Origin: Strigamia acuminata
Taxonomy: Eukaryota > Arthropoda > Chilopoda > Geophilomorpha > Linotaeniidae
Assembly (NCBI GenBank): GCA_949358305.1
Contig: OX442321.1
Coordinates: 3,809,605-3,869,604, forward strand
Length of the DNA: 60,000 bases
Direction: 5' to 3'
The translations under genes were made by a program, and so were the position numbers. Each line of letters starts with the position of its first letter. Positions within the stretch are counted from its first letter, which is position 1. The notes under the pieces are model-generated. The model was not told the origin of the DNA. It made no database searches and saw only the letters and a program-made list of their open reading frames with translations. This document shows positions 31,669 to 44,109 of the stretch, one piece after another.

Positions 31669-34600
31669 ATGTCGCAGTTTGCAGCATCGGGCAAGAACCC
31701 GCCGTGGGTTCGAAACGCAGGTAAAACTCTGAGGAAAAATGCGACGATTGGCCAAAGACAAAAAATAATGAAATTAAACCTTTTTTTTTTCCCTTTTAAA
31801 TTTAAGAAATTAATTTTGTCTCTTATCCAGCTGCAAATCTCTCACAGCCTACACAGCTGACTAACACTCTTTTAGCGCAACCGTCGTCTAATCCCGCTGG
31901 TCTGGGGGGGCCCGGGGTCGCGGCGGGCCCCAATTTGGGCGCCACGCTGCTGCAACAACAGCAGGCCGTCGCGAACCCCGCGCAGGCCTACAGCGCTGCA
32001 GCTGCTGCTGGTATTTTACGTCGATTTCGTGAGAATTTTTCGTTTTTTGAGATTTTGGATTTTTATTGTTTTTATTTTTTTGTTTTTTTATTTTGTAGCG
32101 TTGGGATTGGCGCCGGTTAGCATTGTTTTGCAGCAGCAACAGGCGGCTGCACAGGCCAACCAGAATGCGACTGGGTTGGGGTCGTTGGCTTTACAGCAGG
32201 TTTGGTCGTTTAGGCTTATTTTGTTGTTTTGGTTTTTAATTTTTTTTTTTTTTTTTTTTGTATTTTTTTTTAGAATGCATCGTTGCAAGTTGGAACTGTG
32301 TTGACGCAAGTAAATGTATATCGAGTGTGGAAAATGAATGATTATTCGGAATTACGGCGCTGTCAGGAATTGATTGCGGTGTTAAAATGCATTTTGAGGC
32401 ACGTGGGAGCGCCGTTGTGGATTTGTTTTTAATGAGCATTGTTTTTGGAGTTGAATAGGGAATTTTTGCAAGGAAAAATGTAATTAAGTCATTTTTATGC
32501 AAAAATGCATGTTTTAAACTGAATTTTACTGTTTAGCCAGAAAAAAAATCAGTTTTTAGTGTTAATATATCATTTTTGTGCAAAAATGCATGTTTTAAAC
32601 TCTGAATTAATGTTTTGCCAGAAAAAAATCATTTTTTAGTGTTAATATATCATTTTTGTGCAAAAATGCATGTTTTAGACTCTGAATTACTGTTTTGCCA
32701 GAAAAAAAATCAGTTTGTAGTGTTAATATATCATTTTTGTGCAAAAATGTATGTTTTAGACTGAATTACTGTTTTGCCAGAAAAAAATCAGTTTTTAGTG
32801 TTAATATATCATTTTTGTGCAAAGATGCATGTTTTAGACTCTGAATTCATGTTTTGCCAAAAAAAATCAGTTTTTAGTTTTAATATATCATTTTTGTGCA
32901 AAAATGCATGTTTTAGACTTGAATTTGTTCGTTTTACAATGAAAATTTCCTTTACGTGCAAATACATCGTTTTTTGTTCAAAAATGAATTTTCTAGCCTA
33001 AAATTTCTACTTTTTTACAAGAAAAACCGCCTTTAGATGTCATTTTCTGTGCAAAAATGCATTTCAGGGCATAATTATAAAATTTCCTAGACAAATATAC
33101 ACAATAGGGTGCGTAAAAACACGTTTTGTGCAAAAATACACAGAAACACCTTCAGCAACAATCACGGGTGTTTATTTCGATCCAAAATTAAATTAAATTA
33201 ATATTCCTGGCCGCGCTATCGATTCTGAAAACGCTAAATACGAATTCCTAAAACGTATTTCTTCTTTAATTGTATGGAAAAATGCTCAATTTTTCACGCA
33301 GCCCGGCGTTGCAATGCCTACATCCCTCGCTGGCACTAATTCCGAATAATTGTTCATTTCCATCCAACATCTACGATTAATTCCGATCTAATTGTGAAAT
33401 TGCAATCGTGATGTAGCCTGGCATTGCGCTACCCACCACCCTGGCTTCTGCACCCGTACAGACGGTGAGTTACCCAACGCCACGAGTTCTGCAACAAGCG
33501 CCGCAGTACCAGCACCAACAACAACAACCTCAGCAGCCCCCGAAACAACGCGTGTTCACCGGCGGCGTCACGAAACTCCACGACAACTTCGGCTTCGTTG
33601 ATGAAGACGTCTTTTTCCAAACCAGGTCTAATGAAAAGGATTTTTTTGTTAAATTAATCGCGTCGATTATGCAAACTGATTAAGAGACATACATTGGTGA
33701 AAGGAAGCAGGAAGAATTTGGACGTTTTTCTGGTTTAAAATAGCGAAATAACATTGTTTTAACGACGGTCTATCGTCACAAAAGTTTGACATTGTCGATG
33801 TTAAGGAAATGGACGTTTTTAATACAAAAATTGGTGTTTTAGCCCAAAAATTGGTTTTAAACCCAAAAATCTGTGTTTTTAGCCAAATATTGGTGTTTTT
33901 AGCCTAAAAATCGGTGTTTTTAGCCTAAAAATCGGTGTTTTTAGCCTAAAAATCGGTGTTTTTAGCCTAAAAATCGGTGTTTTTAGCCTAAAAATCGGTG
34001 TTTTTAGCCTAAAAATCGGTGTTTTTAGCCTAAAAATCGGTGTTTTTAGCCCAAAAATTAGTTTTAAACTCATAATTGGTGTTTTTAGCCCATAAATCGG
34101 TTTTTAGCCTAAAAATCTCCATTTTTAGCCCCAAAAATCGTTGTTTTTAGCCCCAAAAATCGTTGTTTTTAGCCTACAAATGATTGTTTTTAGCCTAAAA
34201 ATCTCTATTTTTAGCCTAAAAATTTCTATTTTAAGCCTAAAAATCTCTATTTTTAGTTTAAAAATCTCTATTTTTAGCCTAAAAATCTCTATTTTTAGCC
34301 TAAAAATCTCTATTTTTAGCCTTAAAATCTCTATTTTTAGCCTAAAAATATGTATTTCTGTAATCTGTATTAATGTTTTTAGCCCGCAAATCGACTTTTA
34401 TAGCAATCAATTGTCATTAAGACATTACATTTGTCTAAAATGTTAATTTTGGGCTGAAATTGTTGATTTTTCATAACTTCACCACGACAACTCGCGTTCT
34501 GGAAAGACATTATTTCAACATTCTCACCTCCAGAGACAAAAGTGTTGATAAAACCGATTTGTTCGCATAACCGACGCTCCCACAACCGACAATTCAATTA

Positions 34601-37600
34601 AACCTAATAAAATTTGATTCCATTTCGTTTCCCAGCACTGTCAAAGGCGCAATGCCAAAGGTCGGCGACCGCGTGCTGGTGGAAGCGACCTACAACCCCA
34701 ACATGCCCTTCAAATGGAACGCAACTCGCATCCAGCTACTCCCCAACCAAGTATAAAAAAAATAAATTAATTAATTAATTAAAAAAATTAAATTTTCCTT
34801 CTCTCTCAGCTGCCATTCGTTTGCGTGCAGTCTCAGGTACAGAACCAAGTGAGCCAGCCGTCGCCCGCCGGTGGAATGGGGCGTCCAGGCGCCACCTTAC
34901 TCTCCTCCAACCAGTCGGCCAACCTATCGATGCAAACGGCCATGGTGCAGATGAGTGGCGGCGGACATCCGCCGCCCATCTCGTCCAACAACATGGCGCC
35001 AAACAGCATGCAACAGCAAACGTACAATCAAGTGCCACCTCCAGGTGAAAATTAAAATTAAAAAAATAAAAAATAAAATAAAAATTTAAATTGATTTTTG
35101 ATTTTCAGTGCATTCCATGAACATGGCGTCCGGGCCTGTGAATATGAACCGGATGGGAGGTGGTTCCGGGGGCCAAATGCAGCCGTCGCGGCGCCATTCG
35201 CCGCCGCCGATGGTGCGCAGGGAGCGGGAGCGCGACCGGGACATACGGCCGCCACGGGAGGATCGTCGGATCGAAAGGGAGCGGGAGCGGGAGCGGGAAC
35301 GGCATCACGAGCGGGATCGGACGCCGATAATGCGGAAGAGGTCGCGGTCGCCTCGGCCGCGCAGCCGGAGTCCGCCGCGACGTAGGGCGAGGATTGTGCC
35401 GCGTTATATGGTTCAGATACCTAAGATTTCGGTTGATTTGTACGTTGGTTTTGGTGTTTTTGGGGTTTGTTTTGAATTGTTTTGGTTTTTGTAGGAAAGA
35501 GGCGAATGTGGTTGAGTTGAAGAAGAGGTACCAGAATATGTATATTCCGTCGGATTTTTTCCAGTCGGGTTTCTTGTGGATTGATGCGTTTCCGATTCAT
35601 CGTAATTTTTCGTTCGATCATCCGTGCTCGTTCCAAGTGATGCAGAAGGATGTGGATCCGATCGTTGAGAATACGGCTGTGTTGGAGCCTGCGGATGCGG
35701 ATCATTTGTTTAGTGCTAAAGTAATGGGTTTGTTAGGTGGTGTGTGGGGTGTTTGGTGGAATTTGTGGATGGGGATGGGGGGAAAGGGAAGATGGTTGGA
35801 GGATTTTGTGTGAAATGTTGTGATGTTGGAGAAATTAACGGGAGGGTCGTTTAGATTGGAGAATTTAGTGGTGAGATCGTTTAAAATTGCAGAAATTTCA
35901 AATTTTAACGAGAAAATCCTGTAAAATTGTAGAAGTTAATGTAGAAAATGTATAAATTTTGAAGGATTTAACGTAAAGTCGTATAAATTTTGCAGGATTT
36001 AATGGTGAAATCGTTTAAAAATTCAAAATTTAATGTGAAAATCTATTAAAATTTCAGAATTTAATGTTAAAATCCATTAAAATTTCAGAATTTAATGTTA
36101 AAATCCATTAAAATTTCAGAATTTAATGTTAGAATCCTTTAAAATTTCCAAATTTAATGTTAAAATTCTTTAAAATTGCAGAAATTTCAAATTTTAACGA
36201 GAAAATCGTATAAAAGTGTAGAAGTTAGTGTAGAAATGTATAAATTTTGCAGAATTTAACGTAAAGTCGTATAAATTTTGCAGGATTTAATGGTGAAATT
36301 CTTTAAAATTTCAAAATTTAATGTTTAAATCTTTTAAAATTGCAAATTTTTTAAATTTCAACGAGAAAATCCTATAAAAGTATAGAAGTTAATGTAAAAA
36401 TGTATAAATTTTGCAGAATTTAACGAAAAGCCGTATAAATTTTGAAATCCTTTAAAATTTCAAAATTTAATGTTAAAATCCTTTAAAATTGCAAAATTTT
36501 ACATCCTTTAAAATTGCAAAAATTTCAAATTTTAACGAGAAAATTCTATAAAATTATAGAAATTAATGTAAAATTGTATAAATTTTGCAAAATTTAATGG
36601 TAAAATCTATTGGAATGACAATCTTTAATGTAAAATCGTATAAATTTTGAGAATTTATTAACAAAATCTTTCAAATTTGCAAAATTTAGCGGCAAAACCC
36701 TCTAAAATTACACAATTTACGGTAAAATTCTACAAATTTTGCAGAATTTAACGGAAAGTCGTATAAATTTTGAAATCCTTTAAAATTTCAAAATTTAATG
36801 TTAAAATCCTTTAAAATTTCAAAATTTAATGGTAAAATCCTTTAAAATTTCAAAATTTAATGGTAAAATCCTTTAAAATTTCAAAATTTAATGGTAAAAT
36901 CCTTTAAAATTTCAAAATTTAATGGTAAAATCCTTTAAAATTTCAAAATTTAATGTTAAAATCCTTTAAAATTTCAAAATTTAATGGTAAAATCCTTTAA
37001 AATTTCAAAATTTAATGGTAAAATCCTTTATAATTTCAAAATTTAATGGTAAAATCCTTTAGAATTTCAAAATTTAATGGTAAAATCCTTTAAAATTTCA
37101 AAATTTAATGTTAAAATCTTTTAAAATTTCAAAATTTAATGGTAAAATCCTTTAAAATTTCTAAATTTAATGGTAAAATCCTTTATAATTTCAAAATTTA
37201 ATGGTAAAATCCTTTAAAATTTCAAAATTTAATGGTAAAATCCTTTAAAATTTCAAAATTTAATGTTAAAATCCTTTAAAATTTCAAAATTTAATTGTAA
37301 AATCCTTTATAATTTCTAAATTTAATGGTAAAATCCTTTAAAATTTCTAAATTTAATGTTAAAATCCTTTAAAATTTCAAAATTTAATGTTAAAATCCTT
37401 TAAAATTTCGAAATTTAATGTTAAAATCCTTTAAAATTTCGAAATTTAATGTTAAAATCCTAATAAATGGCACAAAATTCCACAAATACATTTCCAGCAA
37501 TTACCGTAATACTAACTCCCACTGTTCTTTCGCAGGTAATGCTCCTAGCAGCTCCACCACTCGAAGACATCTACCGCAAATCATGCGCTCTCGCCGAAGA

Positions 37601-40600
37601 CCCAGCCGAAATCCGGGAGAACTTCGTCCATCCAACTCGCTTACTTCATTTTCTCGTGGGCTTAAAAGGAAAAAATGAGACGATGGCCATCGGTGGACCT
37701 TGGTCTCCCTCTCTCGACGGCCCGGACCCCGAATCCGACCCTCGGGTGCTCATCCGAACCGCCATTCGCACCTGCAAAGCCCTCACAAACATCGACCTCT
37801 CAGCCTGCACTCAATGGTAAATCTTCCAAACCCAAACAACCTCAACTTTGTTTTCTTACCTTTCCACACTTGGACGAACCGATTTTTCAATTTCCCTTGG
37901 CAAATTGCATGCACCGGGGTCTCGAACTCGCACAAAAAACGCACAAACGGCGGCCATTGGCGAGGAAACGAAGAAAAAAACAATTATTTCGATTATTTTC
38001 GATTATTTTCGATTATTTATTTTTATTGTTTTTGCACGTGTGATTCTAAGTAGATGCCAGTTTTAAGCGAGGAATTAAAACGATTAAAACGGGCATTTGG
38101 TCAGTTGTAGGGTGATTTTGATTTTGATTTGTTTTTTGCTAACTCGTTTTGATTTCTAGCAGAGACATGATGACAAGGTTGACTATGCTGTGACTTTCTT
38201 AACTCCCCTTATACAGGTATCGCTTTGCCGAGGTCTACTATCGCCGGGGCGAGACGAGCCACAAAGGGCGTTCGGTGCCTGCGCGTGTTGAAACTGTCGT
38301 GATTTTCTTGCCAGACGTGTGGAGCGGTATCCCCACGCGGCTCGAGTGGGATGCCCTTACAGCCAGCTACAAAAAACAGCTGAACAAGAGACTCCGCGAC
38401 GAGGTGGAAGAGATGAACGAGAACCAGGCACTGAAAACCAAAATAAAAATTCAAACCAAAGTTGTTACCCCTTTCATTTTATATCACTCTCCATTCAACA
38501 ATTATTTTTTAAATTTAAATTTAAATTTAAATTTTTATTATTTTTTTATTTATTATTTTTTTTTTTATTATTTTTTTTTTTATTATTATTTATTTTTTTT
38601 TGGTTTTTCTGAGAGTTCGTCCTTAGTTAGTGCGCCCATTGGTTGGAGATATGGAATTAGTTTGTTTTTGTTTTGTTTTTGTTTTGGTTTTATTTTTTGG
38701 ATAAACAAACTGGTTTCATTCGGTGGATGTTTTAAAGACCTGAAACGAAGAAAAAGCTAATTAATTCTTAGGTTTGCGACGTCAGAAATGGAGAAGCGAA
38801 AAAGCAGAGTTTGTATTTGATTGTTTTTGTTTTTGTTTTGGTGCGAAAAATGAACACAAAACGAAAAGAAAATCAGAGATAGAGCAGAGAGGAAAGATGA
38901 GATTTTCATTTCAGGAGCGAAACAAATTCATTTCAGGACGATAAATAGATTGATTAGAGCGATGAATGTTTGACGACTGCCGATGAATGAGTGAATGAGT
39001 AAATTGAGTGAATGCTTTTTTGGGAACATTTATTTATTTATTTTTGGTTAATTAATTGACAAAAAAAAGACTCAAAAATTGGACAAAATTGGACAAAATT
39101 TGGCTTTTTCTAGGTGAAAGGAGGATCCGCGGGTGGTGTTATGGGCCCTTAATTTTCATTTTTTTATTATTACTATTATTACTTTTATTTTTTATCATTT
39201 CTGTTTATTTAAAAGAAAAAAAGAGAAATTTATTTTTATTTTTTTTATTTTTATAAAACGAATTTTTTTTAAAAGAAATAATTAATGTTTGATGGTGCTA
39301 ATTTTCTGTTTGTTATTTTTTTTTTCGTTCTTTCTTTCTTCTCTCGCCGCTCCGGCTGTGCAGGACGAAGAAGAAGCCGCGACTGAGGAGATCTCGAAGA
39401 AGGACCCCACGCATCATTCGGAGCTTGATCCCAAAACAATGAAGGTTGAAATTATTATTATTATTATTATTATTATCGTAAATACTCGCGGATAGTTCTG
39501 TCCGTATGTCAGGCAATAAGCCAAAACGACAAGTTGACTGACTATTGTTTTTACCGTATAGTCTTAAACTGTAAGGGAAAAATGCATCCCGCAAACTCTA
39601 TTATCACAAAATTGCGATATATTGTTTGCGATACAAATATGTGATACTCAAATTCAAAAACCGTACGGTACTGTGATATATCGCAATATTACACAATATT
39701 ATCCTGTTCCGCGAGTATTTACGGTATTATTATTTAAGATAGAAATTGAGAACTGACTTGCATTGGACCGTAGGTGGGCGAATTGAGACGCGAATTGGAA
39801 GCGCGCGCCTTGAATTCGAAGGGATTGAAGTCGCAGTTGGTCGCTCGCTTGATGAAGGCTCTCAAGGTGGAGGCGGAGAAGGAGTTGGAGGAGGAAGCGG
39901 AGAATCAGAGCGAGATGCAAGTGGACGCGGCGGATTTGGACGACGAGAAGACGGAGGCGGCCGACAAGGACGAGGAGAGGAGGAAGAACGAGGAGGAGGA
40001 GAAGAAGCAGAAGGAGGAGAGGGAGCGGCTCGCTTTGGAGCGACGTTATTTGCTGCCGGAGAATGCCTGCATCATCGTGCATCCGTCGAGGGTGGCGAAG
40101 AGCGGCAAATTCGACTGCACGGTCATGAGTTTGAGCGTCTTGTTGGATTATAGGCAGGAGGATAATAAGGAGCATTCTTTCGAGGTGATTAAATCTGAAG
40201 CAAAATGTGTACAAGTGGTTTTTTTAAGCCTAAAAATGCTGTTTTGAGCACTTTTATGTGCGGAAATACATTTTTTAGGCTTAAAAATAAACATTTCTGC
40301 ATAAAAACCTTCAAAAAGAGCTCCTCTTAACACTAGAACGGCTGTAATTTTCCCCTACCTAGAATGGCTGAAATCCGTCATGATGACCCCTTGAGAAAAT
40401 AATCATTTAATAATTTTTAATGACTAAATAATTAATTAATGTAAATATATATATATATATATATGCATTTCATCATCTTCGGATTTGATTCATCGGGAAA
40501 CCAGATGTGTGTGAAATCAAAACTCCCGTTTTAATTTTATCAGGTTTTATAAAATCTATCAATTTTCGTTTTTGTATTTTCTTCACTTGTTTCGTTGAGT

Positions 40601-43391
40601 CGCTCGAATTCTGCATAGTTGCGGACGTTTCTGAATTTTAAACAAACCAATTTGATGCCAAAAAGTTATATGCACGTATTATTCTAAGTTAATTCTCGTT
40701 TTTTTTATTATTGTTTAAGAAAAATGCTGATTTATGATGTTTCTCTTCATAAATCAGCTAAAGTAAAAATAAAACAGCATTGGAAACCCATTGGGCTTAC
40801 TGCTACAGCTGATTTAACCTTCCCATAGCCATGGTGGGTCAAAAAAATTACACAAGTGGAAAAATCACTAATTCTTTTTTTCCTGAAAATTAATTAATGA
40901 GGTTAACTTTTATTCCGCAAAAACCTTTTTTTCCTATTTTATATTGTCTAAATACAAATAGTTTTTCAATTATTATTAAGATAATTTAATATTTATAACA
41001 TAAAACACCCTTAATGGGAGCGGCATACACGACTTTGCCATCTGTTTGCACTAGGTGGCGTATTAAAATTAGTCCTAAAACATGTGCTTTTACCAGGAAA
41101 AATGCGATTGCACCAGGAAAAATGTGATTGTGCACATGTGCAGAAGGATTTTTTAAAAGAAGGCAGAAATGACCGACCATGGCTGCACATGTGTAGTAAA
41201 CACCATGGCTATGGGAAGGTTAAACAACTGTGCCGGTTAAAATACCGTACCGGTCTCGCCGTTCTAGATCAAGATCCCATTTTCTTTCCTCGTTTTTATT
41301 AAACTTTAAACTTGTGTGTAATGTGTAGGTGTCGCTGTTTGCCGAACTCTTCAACGAGATGACGATGAGGGATTTCGGGTTCCGCATTTACCGCGCGCTG
41401 GTCGAAGCGCCGGAGAAAAAGGAGGAGGAAAAGGAAAAGGAGAAGGAGAAAGAGAAGGAAAAGGAAAAGAAGAAAGAAACGGGCAAGAAGGAGGAGAAGA
41501 AAGAGGAGAAACACGAGCGCAAAGATAAAGCGACTCCGGAAGATGCGAACAACAAAAAGGAGAAGAAGCGTCGCGAAGATTCCGGCAAGGAGAACGAGGA
41601 GAAGGAGGTGGAGGACGAGGAGCGCGACGACGAGTCGGACGACATGGACGCCGACGAGGAGGACTCGGACGAGCGCCGCGAGAAGGAGACGCGCACGAAG
41701 GGCGACGACAAGAAGGGCAAAGACAAGTCGGAGAAGAAGAGAGAGAAAACGAAGATGATCACGTTCGATCCGGGTCTTTTGCTCTCGTTCGTCTACTTCG
41801 ACCAAAACCATTGCGGATATTTGTTCGACAAAGACGTCGAGGAGGTTCTGCACACGCTCGGTCTCAATCTGTCCAGGGCGCAGGCACGTTGAGCTGAACG
41901 TATAATTACATAAAGATGTAATTTTGTTTGTTTTTAGGTGAGGAAGTTGTTGCAGAAGGTCGTGTCTCGCGATACGCTCAATTACCGCAAACTGACCGAC
42001 AAACCGCGGCTGAAGGAGGAAGAGGAGGAAGCCAACGACAAGATGGATGTGGAGGAGAAAAATGCCGCCAAGGCCATGTGGACCAACGAGGAGACCATTT
42101 TTGGTACGGAAAATGGAAATTGCATCATAATTAAGTTTTTGCGGGCTGCACTTTTTCCTTATCACTACACTATTTCAGCCAACTACTGACAGTTAGTAAT
42201 TTTGGGCCTAAAAATTTAATTTGGAGGCGTAAATGTGCAAATTTCTGTATAAAATTCCATTATTATGCCTATAAAGTATGGCTTTGGGCCTAAAATTCAA
42301 TTTTGGGTCTCACTTATTATTCAATCTACGTGTTGTGTTTGATCGGGACAACAAAATAATCGCCATTTGCAATGGGCGGAGCTAACAATTTAGTGTTCTC
42401 AATTCTGATTGACTGCGCTATATTTTAATTTAGTGTTGAAAACGATATGGCACTAAAATAGTGTAACGTGGCACAAAATAAGGGAAAAATGCATCCCGCA
42501 AACTCTCTATTACGATGTAAATTCCATTTTTATTGATTTAAAACACTAGAACCGATGGAATTACATGAGATTTTCTTGAAAATGATGGGAAAATAAGTAA
42601 TTATTACTGTTTAATTGCTAATTAAGTGAAATGTGATGTCATTTTGATGTAAATTGTCGTAATTTAATTTATATTATTTTAAATCGGTAAAAACGTTGTA
42701 AAAGATGGAAAAATAGGCAATAGTTGTAGTTTAATTGCTAATTAATTAATTAATTCAGCGAAATGTGATTTGATTTTGTTGTTTTCGTGGAATTTAGGGA
42801 ATAAGAAGTTGGTGCCCATCTTCAAAATGGAGCAGAGCGTCAAAGTGAAGAGCGAACCGTCGGATTCGGAGAACGCAGCCGACGCGAGCGACAACGGGGC
42901 GAATCAAAGCGGCAGCGCATGCGCATCCATTCCGAGCGGCATGGTGCTGCACAAGGGCGCTTTGGTCGACATCGACAAACTCATCCAGCAGCTGCAGAGA
43001 AGCGAAAAGGCGCGGGCGAGCACGGAGCAAAAAGTCAAAGACATGCGCGAAGAACTCGGTAGAATAATAAAAATAATAAAAAAATGTTAATAATATTAAT
43101 TATTTAAATTTTCTTGTAGATCAAGTGAAGGAATGCGCGGGAAGCAGCGAACGCAGCGTGCACAAGCTGACGAGCGAACTGCACGACTACAAGAAACGGC
43201 TGCAGGTGTCGGACGAATCGTTGAAGAAGGCGCACGAGTGCGCCGATAAATACCTGCACGTTGTGCAAACCTGTCACGAAAAGACCGGCAATTTGCTGAA
43301 AGATGTCAAGAATAACGGACTAAGTCGGCAGAAAGACGGCGCTGCCGACAAAGTTGTGAACGAACAGACGTTGGAAAACGGAAACTCATGA
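31669..43391 (+). CDS. CCAR1: CCAR1 (cell division cycle and apoptosis regulator 1), complete gene
   Basis: CCAR1 is a nuclear coactivator and RNA-associated protein working with Mediator, nuclear receptors and p53. Coding exons: 31669-31720, 31831-32010, 32099-32199, 32274-32309, 33417-33625, 34636-34750, 34810-35044, 35109-35439, 35495-35720, 37536-37816, 38217-38460, 39364-39444, 39774-40184, 41329-41883, 41938-42103, 42798-43058, 43120-43391; all phases join, giving about 1251 aa (human about 1150). In order: Gln/Ala-rich start (MSQFAASGKNPPW); S1-like domain about 168-231 (KLHDNFGFVDEDVFF, DRVLVEATYNPNMPFKWNA); Arg/Glu/Asp-rich region about 320-415; DBC1/CARP1 region about 420-640 (RYQNMYIPSDFF, YRKSCALAEDP, AIGGPWSPSLDGPDPESDP); SAP domain about 690-733 (LNSKGLKSQLVARLMK); Lys/Glu-rich linker; EF-hand-like motif near 990 (YFDQNHCGYLFDKD); C-terminal coiled coil. 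The intron after 41883 must be GC-AG (CAG|GCACGT). The exon ending at 38460 may instead end at 38427 with another GC donor. The exon at 34810 may start at 34831. Confidence 0.93.
32480..32950. repeat. About 78-80-bp tandem repeat in CCAR1 intron 4
   Basis: Five to six copies containing TGTTAATATATCATTTTTGT, then GCAAAAATGCATGTTTTAGA and TGTTTTGCCAGAAAAAA. It lies wholly inside an intron. Confidence 0.9.
33297..33350 (+). pseudogene. Relic duplicate of the start of CCAR1 exon 5
   Basis: After a good acceptor (TTTTTCACGCAG) the sequence reads P-G-V-A-M-P-T-S-L-A-G and then hits TAA. The real exon 115 bp downstream (33417) reads P-G-I-A-L-P-T-T-L-A-S-A. Both would join exon 4 in phase. The upstream copy has no donor before its stop, so it looks like a decayed exon duplicate. 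If spliced in, it would truncate the protein. Confidence 0.5.
33845..34370. repeat. Tandem repeat, 21-bp unit in CCAR1 intron 5
   Basis: Two blocks of 21-bp units: first CCTAAAAATCGGTGTTTTTA plus G (about nine copies), then CCTAAAAATCTCTATTTTTA plus G (about eight copies). The second block keeps the frame and differs only in the centre. A-tract and T-tract are spaced about 10 bp apart. Confidence 0.97.
35830..37465. repeat. Large 31-bp tandem array in CCAR1 intron 9
   Basis: More than 20 near-identical copies of a 31-bp unit (AATTTAATGGTAAAATCC plus TTTAAAATTTCAA) at 36780-37460. They are preceded by diverged, longer units with GTATAAATTTTGCAG and TTTTAACGAGAAAATCC (35860-36780). The copy-2 intron has only the diverged type, so the homogeneous part expanded in copy 1. 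Confidence 0.95.
39477..39723. mobile_element. 247-bp MITE in CCAR1 intron 12
   Basis: Perfect 16-bp terminal repeats, CGTAAATACTCGCGGA at 39477-39492 and its inverse at 39708-39723, inside a TTA-rich tract that hides any target duplication. It contains GGGAAAAATGCATCCCGCAA, a word that recurs in other elements here. The same element is at the same place in copy 2, so it predates the duplication. Confidence 0.8.
41048..41061 (+). promoter_or_regulatory. CTCF-like motif in CCAR1 intron 13
   Basis: GCACTAGGTGGCGT matches the CTCF core apart from its two end positions. The identical site is at 56884-56897 in copy 2. Confidence 0.3.
42345..42515. mobile_element. Dispersed element in CCAR1 intron 15
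   Basis: Contains ATAATCGCCATTTGCAATGG, CTGATTGACTGCGCTATATT and AAGGGAAAAATGCATCCCGC. A clear homologue lies inverted at 55022-55205, and the duplicated copy is at 58180-58350. Probably a MITE; the ends are not fully resolved. Confidence 0.6.
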
Positions 43392-43800
43392 GAATGAATG
43401 TAAACCGGATGAACGAACAACGTTGTAATTGTTTGTGCTGAAAATTTGTACATTTTCGTTTTTTATCGAACTGTCAGTCACCGAGGTTTTTTAGTTGCTT
43501 CATTTTTTAAATTTTTCTTAATTTAATTTTAATTTGTTGTTTATTTTTCTTCGTTTTAATTCCGTGATGATGAAAACTGGCCTAACTGCCATTGCCCGCA
43601 TTATAGATTTCTTTTAATTCGTGAGTGCATTTCTGATTGCTCTCCACGATTTGTGTATTTTATCCTGATCGTCTAATCTGATCGTATAGTAGATTGAGTG
43701 TGGAACAACTAACTGAACGATTAAAACAAGTTATTTCTCTTTGAATTGTACATTTGATTCGAAATAAATTCATCGATTGATAAACGATTTGCGTTTGTTT
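43392..43800 (+). other. CCAR1 3' UTR and polyadenylation signal
   Basis: The sequence after the stop is T-rich and carries AATAAA at 43763-43768. It is almost identical in copy 2 (59226-59640, AATAAA at 59598-59603), so any 3' UTR regulatory site is shared. Confidence 0.6.
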
Positions 43801-44109
43801 CTTTTTTGACTGAACGGACGTCCGATGTTCGCCACGGGAAAGATGTATTGAGGTGTTCAAAGATAAACGATAATTCTGACTAACGTGTGGACTTGAGAAT
43901 TAAAAAGAACAACGGTAGGGAATTAATTAATTAATTTAATAATCTACCTACATCTAGATTGTCAACAAGCGAGCCACGTATGACCATCGAAAAGAGTTTA
44001 AACAACGAGATAGATCTAAAGATAAATACAATACAAATTCAATTCAAAGTAATTGAACTTATCTCGATTCAAACGATATTATCCGGAGAATGAAACGAAA
44101 AACTAAAGA

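Noticed and set aside
39746-40153. Gly/Glu-rich alternate + frame over CCAR1 exon 13 (also 55417-55974)
   Set aside because: Out-of-frame reading of GAG/AAG codons; the SAP-domain frame joins the flanking exons in phase.
41299-42165. Leu/Val-rich minus-strand frame of 288 codons (also 57126-57995)
   Set aside because: It is the antisense shadow of the Lys/Glu-rich CCAR1 exon 14 and runs across the real intron.
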